DNA of 64,000 nt. Source: Ruminococcus sp. Its GTDB lineage: Bacteria; Bacillota; Clostridia; Oscillospirales; Acutalibacteraceae. Shown one piece after another: positions 43,866 to 53,050 of the stretch; positions within the stretch are counted from its first letter, which is position 1; each line of letters begins with the position of its first letter. A program made the translations under genes and the position numbers. Under the pieces are notes generated by a model that was given only the letters and a program-made list of their open reading frames with translations, made no database searches and was not told where the DNA came from. The stretch spans positions 1-64,000 of the forward strand of contig JAFNSO010000050.1 in assembly GCA_017384945.1 (NCBI GenBank). The letters run 5' to 3'.

Positions 43866-45349
43866 TGGGCAAGCCCACAGGATTTTTAGAATTTGAGCGT
43901 GAGGAGACCCGCGCTTTCTCCGTAGAGGAACGAATCAAAAACTTTAACGAGTTCCACGAGACTCTTTCTCCCGAGGAACGCAGAAATCAGGCGTCGCGCT
44001 GTATGGAGTGCGGAGTTCCGTTCTGCCAGTCGGGAATGAATATCGGAGGTATGATCAGCGGTTGTCCGCTCAACAACCTCATCCCCGAGTGGAACGATCT
44101 GATATACAGAAATTCAATGGAGCAGGCGTACCGCAGGCTCAGGATCACAAACAACTTCCCCGAGTTCACCTCGCGTGTTTGTCCCGCTCTGTGTGAAAAA
44201 GCCTGCACCTGCGGCGCGAACGGCGACGCGGTGACGGTGCGAAATAACGAGTACGCGATTGTCGAAACAGCCTACAAAAACGGCTGGGCAAAAGCGGATC
44301 CGCCCAAGGTCAGAACAGGCAAAAAGGTCGCCGTAGTCGGCTCGGGACCCTCGGGTCTCGCGGCTGCCGACCAGCTCAACAGGCGCGGACACAGCGTGAC
44401 CGTGTTCGAGCGCAGCGACCGTGTCGGCGGACTGATGATGTACGGAATCCCAAATATGAAGCTCGAAAAAACAGTTATTGAGCGAAGAATAGAGATTATG
44501 AAGGAGGAGGGCGTAAGCTTTGTCACAGGCGTAAACGTCGGAGTCGACGTTAAAGCGCAGAAGCTGCTCGACGAGTTCGACCGCGTTATCCTAGCGTGCG
44601 GAGCGTCCAATCCCCGCGATATCAAGGTTGACGGCAGAGACGCCGAGGGCATATATTTTGCCGTGGATTTCCTGAAATCCACAACAAAGGCTCTGCTCGA
44701 CAACGGACTGAAGGACGGCACGTTTATCTCGGCAAAGGGCAAGGACGTAATCGTAATCGGCGGCGGCGACACAGGCAACGACTGCGTCGGCACCTGCGTC
44801 CGTCACGGCGCGAAGAGCGTTTTGCAGCTCGAAATGATGCCAAAGCTCCCCGACGAACGCGCCGAAAACAACCCGTGGCCCCAGTGGCCCCGCGTCTGCA
44901 AAACCGACTACGGTCAGGAGGAGGCGGCGTCAGTCTACGGCTCCGATCCGCGTATCTATCAGACGACCGTAAAGAGGTTTGTCAAGGACGAAGAGGGCAA
45001 GCTAAAGGCAGCGGTGCTCGTCAGCCTCGAATTCGAGAAGGACGAAAAAACAGGCAGAATGAATATGAAAGAGGTTGAGGGCTCGGAGTATGAGGTCGAT
45101 TGCGGTCTCGTTTTGATCGCGGCGGGCTTTTTGGGCAGCCAGAGCTATATCACCTCCGATTTTTCGGTCGAGCTCGACCAAAGAACGAACGTCAAGGGAC
45201 TTGACGGCTCCCACAAAACAAGCGTCGAAAACGTTTTTACAGCGGGCGATATGCACAGCGGACAGTCCTTGGTCGTACGAGCGATCCGCGACGGACGCGA
45301 CTGCGCCCGCGAGGTAGACGAAAGCCTTATGGGATACACAAATTTGTAG
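43865..45349 (+). CDS. gltD: Glutamate synthase, small (NADPH/FAD) subunit
   Basis: 494 aa. N-terminal Cys clusters for 4Fe-4S centres (SRCMECGVPFCQSG, SGCPLNNLIPEW, CPALCEKACTCG) precede an FAD-binding Rossmann fold (VAVVGSGPSGLAAADQLNRR) and an NAD(P)H site (VIVIGGGDTGNDCVGT). A C-terminal FAD motif (VFTAGDMHSGQSLVVRAI) completes the fold. It passes electrons from NADPH to GltB. Start and gltB stop share one base (TAATG), and pyrG follows after 12 bp, so the three form one operon. Confidence 0.96.
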   Translation: MGKPTGFLEFEREETRAFSVEERIKNFNEFHETLSPEERRNQASRCMECGVPFCQSGMNIGGMISGCPLNNLIPEWNDLIYRNSMEQAYRRLRITNNFPEFTSRVCPALCEKACTCGANGDAVTVRNNEYAIVETAYKNGWAKADPPKVRTGKKVAVVGSGPSGLAAADQLNRRGHSVTVFERSDRVGGLMMYGIPNMKLEKTVIERRIEIMKEEGVSFVTGVNVGVDVKAQKLLDEFDRVILACGASNPRDIKVDGRDAEGIYFAVDFLKSTTKALLDNGLKDGTFISAKGKDVIVIGGGDTGNDCVGTCVRHGAKSVLQLEMMPKLPDERAENNPWPQWPRVCKTDYGQEEAASVYGSDPRIYQTTVKRFVKDEEGKLKAAVLVSLEFEKDEKTGRMNMKEVEGSEYEVDCGLVLIAAGFLGSQSYITSDFSVELDQRTNVKGLDGSHKTSVENVFTAGDMHSGQSLVVRAIRDGRDCAREVDESLMGYTNL

Positions 45350-46954
<1,605 letters not shown>

Positions 46955-46980
46955 AAGTTTTTGTTTTGTCGAAAAAATTC

Positions 46981-47009
46981 TTGACAAACGCGTTTTTGGG
47001 GTCTATAAT
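46981..47009 (+). promoter_or_regulatory. Consensus promoter of the aroF-pheA attenuator operon
   Basis: Perfect TTGACA (46981-46986) and TATAAT (47004-47009), 17-bp spacer, ~42 bp before the leader-peptide ATG. Confidence 0.9.
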
Positions 47010-47051
47010 GTGTTCATCTTTTGAAAATAAATGATATTTTTGAGGAAAACC

Positions 47052-47138
47052 ATGAAAAACTATCTTAGCACAAACAATTACAGCTTTACATTTAGCTTTA
47101 CCGACTTTACAGACGGTAGGGTTAATTTGCTATGCTGA
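47052..47138 (+). CDS. Phe-rich leader peptide of the aroF-pheA attenuator
   Basis: 28 aa, with TGAGGA upstream of ATG 47052. The peptide reads MKNYLSTNNYSFTFSFTDFT and then DGRVNLLC. Four Phe codons, all TTT, fall within eight residues (12-19), with two Tyr codons earlier. Known Phe leader peptides such as pheL likewise cluster Phe codons before a terminator, so ribosome stalling at low Phe-tRNA would favour read-through. A small stem (ACCG/CGGT, 47100-47117) overlaps the control codons, and a second (47144-47166) lies just before the terminator. Downstream genes make phenylalanine, which fits. Function is inferred from this arrangement. Confidence 0.8.
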   Translation: MKNYLSTNNYSFTFSFTDFTDGRVNLLC

Positions 47139-47167
47139 TAATGTGTGAGATATAACTTAATTCACAT

Positions 47168-47213
47168 AGGGTGTGGCACTTTAACCGAGTGCCGCACCCT
47201 TTATTTTTTATTT
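47168..47213 (+). terminator. Attenuator terminator before aroF
   Basis: A 13-bp stem (AGGGTGTGGCACT / AGTGCCGCACCCT, one T-G pair) with a seven-base loop, followed by TTATTTTTTATTT. It ends ~18 bp before the aroF start, so it must be bypassed for expression. Confidence 0.9.
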
Positions 47214-47230
47214 AACGAGGAGAGATTACT

Positions 47231-48238
47231 ATGATTATCGTTTTAAAACCGTCAACACCGCCCGAGCAGATCCAGTTGTTCGAGGAAAAGCTTTGCTCTG
47301 ATTACGAGGTAAAGGTCAACCGCTGGGACGGAGTTCATTCCACTGTTTTAGGTCTGATCGGCGACACTCACACCGTCGATACCGAGTACATCGACGCTCA
47401 GGACATCGTCGAAAGCGTCAAGCGCGTTCAGGAGCCGTACAAAAAGGCGAACCGCAAATTTCATCCCGAAAATACCGTCGTAAAAGTCAGCGAAAACGTG
47501 AGCATCGGCGACGGCAGTCTCCACATAATCGCGGGTCCCTGCTCGGTTGAAGGTGAAGAGCAGATTGTCAGCATCGCGAAAAGCGTCAAAAAATCAGGCG
47601 CGACTCTGCTCCGCGGCGGCGCGTTCAAGCCCAGAACCTCTCCGTACGCGTTCCAGGGCTTGAAGTCCGAGGGGCTTGACCTTCTCAAAATCGCCCGCAA
47701 GGAAACAGGTCTTCCCATCGTCAGCGAGATAATGCGCACCGAGCATATTGATATGTTCGAGAACGTCGATATCATACAGGTCGGAGCGCGCAATATGCAG
47801 AACTTCGATTTGCTCAAGGAGCTCGGAAAAACAAACAAGCCCGTCCTTCTTAAGCGCGGACTCTCCGCGACGATCGAGGAGTGGCTAATGAGCGCCGAGT
47901 ACATTATGGCGGGAGGAAACGACAACGTAATCCTCTGCGAGCGCGGAATCAGAACCTTTGAGACATATACAAGAAACACCCTCGACATCTCGGCGATTCC
48001 GATTATAAAAAAGCTGTCGCACCTGCCCGTAGTCGTCGACCCAAGCCACGCTTCGGGAAAAAGCAGTCTCGTCGAGCCGCTCGCTATGGCGGCAGTCGCG
48101 GCGGGAGCCGACGGTCTGATAATAGAGGTTCACAACGACCCGCCGCACGCGCTGTCCGACGGAGCGCAGTCGCTTACGTCGAAGCAGTTCGACGCGGTCG
48201 CGGGAAAGATCCTCGCCTTAAAGGAGGCGTTGAAATGA
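47231..48238 (+). CDS. aroF: 3-deoxy-7-phosphoheptulonate (DAHP) synthase
   Basis: 335 aa. GAGGAGAG precedes ATG 47231. An N-terminal ~70-residue ferredoxin-like regulatory domain (MIIVLKPSTPPEQIQLFEEK) is followed by the KDO8P/DAHP-synthase barrel with AGPCSVEGEEQ, LRGGAFKPRTSPYAFQG, the Cys in NVILCERGIRTFE, and VDPSHASGK. This is the type I-beta form with a fused regulatory domain, found in Thermotoga and Bacillus-like enzymes. It condenses PEP and erythrose-4-phosphate, the first step of aromatic synthesis. It is coupled by ATGA to pheA behind a Phe attenuator, so this copy is probably tuned to phenylalanine. Confidence 0.93.
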   Translation: MIIVLKPSTPPEQIQLFEEKLCSDYEVKVNRWDGVHSTVLGLIGDTHTVDTEYIDAQDIVESVKRVQEPYKKANRKFHPENTVVKVSENVSIGDGSLHIIAGPCSVEGEEQIVSIAKSVKKSGATLLRGGAFKPRTSPYAFQGLKSEGLDLLKIARKETGLPIVSEIMRTEHIDMFENVDIIQVGARNMQNFDLLKELGKTNKPVLLKRGLSATIEEWLMSAEYIMAGGNDNVILCERGIRTFETYTRNTLDISAIPIIKKLSHLPVVVDPSHASGKSSLVEPLAMAAVAAGADGLIIEVHNDPPHALSDGAQSLTSKQFDAVAGKILALKEALK

Positions 48239-49134
48239 TTTCACAAAAGCTGAGAGAAGATATTCTGAACGCCTCTGCCGCATCTGTTGACGAAGGGGAG
48301 ACAATAGCCTATCAGGGTATCAAGGGCGCGAACTCGTTCGACGCCGCTCAAAGACTTTTCCCCGAGCGGGAGCTCAGAGCGTACAAAAGCTTTGAGGATG
48401 TGTTCAAGGCGGTCGAAAAAGGCGAGTGCGGCTGCGGGGTCTTGCCTGTTGAAAATTCAACGGCGGGTTCCGTTTCTGCGGTTTACGATTTGATTCTGCG
48501 CTACCGCTTTTACATAGTCTGCGCGCTTGATTTGCCGATAGATTATTGCCTCGCGGGGCTTAGACAGTCCGAGCTTAGCGACATCGAAAAGGTCGTGTCT
48601 CATCCGCAGGCGCTGTCGCAGTGCGAGCAGTATATCAACCGAATGGGCTTTGAATCGGACTCCTGCTCGAACACCGCCGTCGCCGCGAGGGACACCGCGC
48701 GCGAAAAGCGTCTCAATCTGGCGGCGATTTGTCCCTACAAGGCTGCCGAGGAGTACGGATTGAAGGTTCTCGACGACCATTTGCAGGACAATAAAAACAA
48801 CACCACCCGCTTCATCGTCATTTCAAAAAAGCTTTATATAAGCGAAAACGCGAACAAGGTCAGCCTTTGCTTTTCTCTGCCTCATGTGACGGGAGCGCTG
48901 TTTCATATGCTCAAGCGCTTCGACTCGCTCGGGCTCAATCTGACAAAAATCGAATCCCGGCCTATTCCCGACAAGGATTTCGAGTATCTTTTTTACCTTG
49001 ATTTTTCGGGAAGCGTAAAAACCGAGGGCGTCACAAGTCTCCTCTGTCAGCTCAGCGAAGAAATGACTGAGTTCAGCTTCCTCGGCAACTATAATGAAAT
49101 CAAAGCCGAAAAAGCCCCGGGATCGTCACAATAA
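48235..49134 (+). CDS. pheA: Prephenate dehydratase
   Basis: 299 aa, start overlapping the aroF stop (ATGA). The catalytic domain begins around residue 24 (AYQGIKGANSFDAAQRLFPE) and includes GCGVLPVENSTAGSV and the signature NTTRFIVISKK. A C-terminal ACT domain (~215-290) carries ESRPIPDKDFEYLFYLDF, the Phe-binding region, so feedback inhibition by phenylalanine is expected. Only ~23 residues precede the catalytic domain, so it lacks the N-terminal chorismate mutase found in bifunctional P-proteins. It converts prephenate to phenylpyruvate. Confidence 0.93.
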   Translation: MISQKLREDILNASAASVDEGETIAYQGIKGANSFDAAQRLFPERELRAYKSFEDVFKAVEKGECGCGVLPVENSTAGSVSAVYDLILRYRFYIVCALDLPIDYCLAGLRQSELSDIEKVVSHPQALSQCEQYINRMGFESDSCSNTAVAARDTAREKRLNLAAICPYKAAEEYGLKVLDDHLQDNKNNTTRFIVISKKLYISENANKVSLCFSLPHVTGALFHMLKRFDSLGLNLTKIESRPIPDKDFEYLFYLDFSGSVKTEGVTSLLCQLSEEMTEFSFLGNYNEIKAEKAPGSSQ

Positions 49135-49286
49135 TCAACAAAAACACATCAAAATAACAGCCCTCGGGATGATCCTGCCCGCGGCAACAAGTGTAAGTAT
49201 ACTGCATTTTGTTACTATCGCCAACGCAATTCACCAAAATATAACTGATATTTTGAAAATAAATAATCATTTTTTACAAAAAAGTA

Positions 49287-49315
49287 TTGTTTTAATAAGA
49301 ACAATATGTTATAAT
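49287..49315 (+). promoter_or_regulatory. Promoter upstream of the 1151-aa surface-protein gene
   Basis: TTGTTT (49287-49292), 17-bp spacer, TATAAT (49310-49315). Its transcript would first meet a short ORF and a terminator (49420) before the coding sequence at 49486. Confidence 0.6.
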
Positions 49316-49362
49316 GACTCTACTCAGCATAGTGTTGAAGCAAATAAAAGGGATTTGAGAAA

Positions 49363-49443
49363 ATGACCCGAGCTTTAATTTGTTTTTCTATGACTAAAAC
49401 CAATAATAATCGCAGCTTTTCACGGCCGTGGAGACGTCCGTGA
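49363..49443 (+). CDS. Possible 26-aa leader ORF overlapping a terminator
   Basis: ATG 49363 opens MTRALICFSMTKTNNNRSFS and then RPWRRP, and its TGA lies in the 3' arm of the hairpin at 49420-49443. The RBS is weak (AAAGGG at a long distance). If translated, ribosomes would cover the terminator. There is no clear amino-acid bias, so chance is quite possible. Confidence 0.2.
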   Translation: MTRALICFSMTKTNNNRSFSRPWRRP

Positions 49444-49449
49444 TTTTTT
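49420..49449 (+). terminator. Rho-independent terminator before the surface-protein gene
   Basis: TCACGG-C-CGT / ACG-T-CCGTGA stem with a GGAG loop and T6 tail. It could end the pheA transcript, or attenuate the transcript from the promoter at 49287. Confidence 0.75.
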
Positions 49450-49485
49450 GTTTGTTAAAAAATTAACAAAGGAGGAAATTTTATT

Positions 49486-52400
49486 ATGAAAAAAACTGTA
49501 AGCATTCTGCTTTCGATTCTTATGCTTCTGAGCGTGTTCTCCGCCGTACCTCTTACGGCGAGCGCCGACGGCAACGACGCTCAGACGATTATCGAGGGCA
49601 GCATTGTTGTTGAGGACGAGCTTGCCATGTGGAACGTCAACGACAACCCCGAGAGAGTGGTAATCTATCAGTATGAGGGGTCCGCGATAACAAAGAACGA
49701 TTTCAAGGGCTTTTCCTACGATACCGCGACAAATACGCTCACTATCAAGGATACGCTCCAAAAGAACGCGGCGTTTCTGCTCATTATTGACGATATGCAG
49801 GATTTGAAAATCAAGCTCGTCGGAGTGTCCGCGATCGCGTTCCTGAAGGCTGTTAATACAAACCTCAGCTTTGTCGGCAACGGCGAGCTTACAATCGGCG
49901 CGCCCTGTACCTTTACCGAAGACGGAGAGGAGCGCGTAAACGAGTATGTCCGCTCCGGACCGCTTACGGGCGAGAACGTTAAGGTCAGCGTATCCAACAC
50001 CGTTACTCTCAAATTTGACGCGCAGGAGGACGACGACCTTTCCTTCGACCTTTCCTTCGACAAGCCTCAGACGCTCGAGCAGGTTTTCGACTGCAAGGCG
50101 GTTCCCTCAAAGGAGCTCAACTGGGAAATTTCCGAAGAGGACAACTCCTATGAAGAATCAATGTACGCGAGAGATTGCTATGTCAAAACCCAATTCTCCG
50201 CGGGCGATATTTTGCGCCGCGAGGGTGACACGGACAAAAACAATTACTGGGTGTACACAAAAAGAGTCGGAAGCAACTACAAGGATCGTCTCCTTAAAAG
50301 AATCGTTCCGCTGACGGACGGTCTGTGGATCGAGGCTCCCGACAACGACGACAACGCCTACTATGAGGCGGACGGAACCGATCCCGCCGGGTACTATCAC
50401 TACAGCGACGTTGTTTCCTCCGAGGGCTTCTATCTCTATCCCACTGCCGAGCAGCAGCTTGACGAGAAGTTTTATTCCGTCTATACAATAGCGGATTTTT
50501 CTGATGAAATGATCGTCAACGGAAAGCTTGTTGTTGCCCTGAGACCCGAGCTGGATTTATCCTCAAAGGTCTATTCAAAGGACGATGAGCTTTTCGTATA
50601 TAATTTAAACGCTGCTCCCGACTACCACTTTGATTTCTATAAGCTTGAAATAATCAAACAAAACGAAGAAAAGAATATCCTCGAGTCTCTCGGCGACCTC
50701 GGAGATTTCCACGCGGAAAACTTTAAGGTTGAACCCGACGAAAGCGGAAAATATATCTACAACGGCAAGGAATACGACAGCGAGTATGACGCCGAGTATA
50801 TGAAATACAATGATTTTGTGAAACAGGCTCCAGCATATCTTTCCGAGCAGGGCTACAAGGAGGTAAAAGAATTCCACGAGATTCCCAAAACCTACTGCTT
50901 CCGTTTGCCTGTAAACAAGTATACGCTCGCGCCCAATAATGAAGAGCCGACAACCGAGGCGACTGCTCCGACTTCGACGGTCGACCCGTACGAGCCCTAC
51001 TACGAGGAGCCCACAGCCGCTACAGAGCCTCCCACAGAGGGCGAGACCGAGGAAATCGATTACTTCGGCTATATCCGCGCCGAGGAGCAGAGCGGCGAAG
51101 ACTGGGACGACTGCGAGATCGTCAACGGCTTCGGCGACCCCGTTACTCTTAATGAATTCAAGGGAATGTCCTATGACGTTGAATCAAAAACCCTTACCCT
51201 CAATAACGTCAAGGGCAAGAATATTTCCGTTATGTTTGACCAGATGTTTGATGTAAACATCAAGGTTATCGGCGACTGCGTCCTCAAGAAAATGAGCTTT
51301 TGGGATTCAAGCCCCAAATTTATCGGCAACGGTAAGCTTACGTTCGATGAGGGCTTCGATTCCTCGATTTACTACAAGAGCAAGGACATTGTGACTATCG
51401 GTCCCGACGTAACCGTAACCCTGAAAAAATCCGAGGGCTACAGCGACGATGATTACGAGGAAAAGGCGTGCGCGGGTCATATCTCCGTGAACACCATGGA
51501 CGAGAACTATAAGCCCGAGGACTTCTTCAAGTACGAGGGCAAGGCGTCCGAGGAACCCAAGTGGGAAGACGAATCGGACGGCAACAGATATGCTGAAGAG
51601 CAGCAGTCTGTAGACTATTTGAAGATGCGCACGACCTTCCCCGCGACAAAGCTTTTGAAGAAGCTCGATTTCGAGGGCGAAAACAATATCTTCGTAGCGT
51701 CAATTTACAGCGCGGGAAGCAACCCCGAGCGTTATCACTTCATTTGTCAGCTCGTCGAGAAGGACGGCTACTGGTTTGAAGTTACTTCCAATTCCTACTG
51801 GAATAAGGACGAGCTCTTTGTACCGTACACAGAGGAAGAAATCAAAGACCTCCCCGATACTCTCGTAAACAAGGACGGTGTGGCGACGGCTTATCTCTCG
51901 CTCCAGACCAACTACGGCAAGACGTACACCAAGGACGGCGAGACCTACGTTCTAAGCCGCGAGGGCTTAGTCCGCAACGTTATCGTTGACCCGATCACAC
52001 CTCCCGAAAGCGAAGAGGAGACAGAGGGCTCCCCGCTCGTTCTTCTCAGACTCGCAAGAACCTACCACAGCACCCCCGCAAATCTCGTAACCTATCACGA
52101 CACGCTGTACCTGAACGAAGCGGGAAGCCAGGAAAAACGCGAGGCTCTCCTCAAGGAGAAGGGCTATGCGCCTAAGATGGTTATGGTCGACTATGGCCTT
52201 AGCCCCGATTTGTACCTTGTGAACGACGAAATCACCTTCAGCCCCGACGGCTCCGTTCCGACCGAAGCGACAACCGCCGAGGCGACAGAAAAGCCGACCG
52301 AGGCTCCCACCGCTGAACCCACAGCAAAGCCGACCGAAGCGCCCACAGTAGAGCCCACCAAGGCTCCCGCAGTTGAGCCCACCGAAGCTCCCACAGCCGA

Positions 52401-52941
52401 GCCGACAGAGGCTCCGACATCCGAGCCCACCGAGGCTCCCACAGCCGAGCTGACAGAGGCTCCGACAGCTGAGCCCACCGAGGCTCCGACAGTCGAGCCC
52501 ACCGAGGCTCCGACGGTTCAGCCGACCGAGGCTCCCACAGAAAATCCCACCTCTGCCGTCGTGACAGAGCCTACCCAGTCTCCGACAATTGCTCCCGCGA
52601 CTCAAAAGCCCGTGAGCACTGTCACAAAGAAGAAGGATAACACACTGAAGGTTACCGTCAAGAATAAGGCAGTCAAAGCCAAAAAGCTCAAGAAAAAGCC
52701 GCAAAAGGTTTATCCGATCACAATCAAGAACGCTAAGGGAACCGTTACCTGCAAGCTCAAAAATGTGCCCAAGGCGTTAAAGAAATACATTTCCGTTACC
52801 AAAAAGGGAACGATCAAGCTCAAAAGGTGGAAGAAAGCCAAGAAGGGCAAATACACCGTTGAGGTGACCGTAACGGCAAAGGGAAACAAGAGCTACAAAG
52901 CAAAGAAAATAGTCAAAAAATTTATACTCAGGATAAAATAA
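49486..52941 (+). CDS. Exported two-domain repeat protein with Thr/Pro linker and basic C-terminal module
   Basis: 1151 aa. AAAGGAGG precedes ATG 49486. The signal peptide ends near TASADG. The ectodomain is an internal duplication: residues ~55-485 and ~545-905 share NDFKGFSYDTATNTLTIKD versus NEFKGMSYDVESKTLTLNN, a downstream IKLVG/IKVIG stretch and FVGNGELTI/FIGNGKLTF. This suggests beta-strand-rich repeats, with no catalytic motif seen. A PTEAPTAE-repeat linker (~925-1030) precedes the basic C-terminal module (VTVKNKAVKAKKLKKKPQKV, ending IVKKFILRIK) found in three other proteins here. I do not recognise the ectodomain family. It is probably surface-attached. Confidence 0.75.
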   Translation: MKKTVSILLSILMLLSVFSAVPLTASADGNDAQTIIEGSIVVEDELAMWNVNDNPERVVIYQYEGSAITKNDFKGFSYDTATNTLTIKDTLQKNAAFLLIIDDMQDLKIKLVGVSAIAFLKAVNTNLSFVGNGELTIGAPCTFTEDGEERVNEYVRSGPLTGENVKVSVSNTVTLKFDAQEDDDLSFDLSFDKPQTLEQVFDCKAVPSKELNWEISEEDNSYEESMYARDCYVKTQFSAGDILRREGDTDKNNYWVYTKRVGSNYKDRLLKRIVPLTDGLWIEAPDNDDNAYYEADGTDPAGYYHYSDVVSSEGFYLYPTAEQQLDEKFYSVYTIADFSDEMIVNGKLVVALRPELDLSSKVYSKDDELFVYNLNAAPDYHFDFYKLEIIKQNEEKNILESLGDLGDFHAENFKVEPDESGKYIYNGKEYDSEYDAEYMKYNDFVKQAPAYLSEQGYKEVKEFHEIPKTYCFRLPVNKYTLAPNNEEPTTEATAPTSTVDPYEPYYEEPTAATEPPTEGETEEIDYFGYIRAEEQSGEDWDDCEIVNGFGDPVTLNEFKGMSYDVESKTLTLNNVKGKNISVMFDQMFDVNIKVIGDCVLKKMSFWDSSPKFIGNGKLTFDEGFDSSIYYKSKDIVTIGPDVTVTLKKSEGYSDDDYEEKACAGHISVNTMDENYKPEDFFKYEGKASEEPKWEDESDGNRYAEEQQSVDYLKMRTTFPATKLLKKLDFEGENNIFVASIYSAGSNPERYHFICQLVEKDGYWFEVTSNSYWNKDELFVPYTEEEIKDLPDTLVNKDGVATAYLSLQTNYGKTYTKDGETYVLSREGLVRNVIVDPITPPESEEETEGSPLVLLRLARTYHSTPANLVTYHDTLYLNEAGSQEKREALLKEKGYAPKMVMVDYGLSPDLYLVNDEITFSPDGSVPTEATTAEATEKPTEAPTAEPTAKPTEAPTVEPTKAPAVEPTEAPTAEPTEAPTSEPTEAPTAELTEAPTAEPTEAPTVEPTEAPTVQPTEAPTENPTSAVVTEPTQSPTIAPATQKPVSTVTKKKDNTLKVTVKNKAVKAKKLKKKPQKVYPITIKNAKGTVTCKLKNVPKALKKYISVTKKGTIKLKRWKKAKKGKYTVEVTVTAKGNKSYKAKKIVKKFILRIK
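52270..52560 (+). repeat. 24-bp tandem repeats encoding PTEAPTAE
   Basis: About twelve imperfect 24-bp units (core CCCACCGAGGCTCCCACAGC) in frame, forming the linker before the basic C-terminal module. Confidence 0.75.
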
Positions 52942-52948
52942 CCGAAAG

Positions 52949-52972
52949 GAGCGGGGGCGCAAGCCTCCGCTC
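52949..52972 (+). terminator. GNRA-capped hairpin after the surface gene
   Basis: GAGCGGGGGC / GCCTCCGCTC, 10-bp stem with a GCAA loop, 8 bp after the stop. There is no T-run, so termination may be weak or the hairpin may stabilise the mRNA. Confidence 0.55.
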
Positions 52973-53050
52973 AGCTCGTTAAAAGAGTCTGTTCTTCAGA
53001 TAATCTACAGATTCGCGCGCTATAATGGTATAAAAAATCGGGAGAAAATT

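Noticed and set aside
49094..49366. 90-aa open frame after pheA
   Set aside because: It overlaps the pheA 3' end, has no RBS, and covers a promoter. It looks non-coding.
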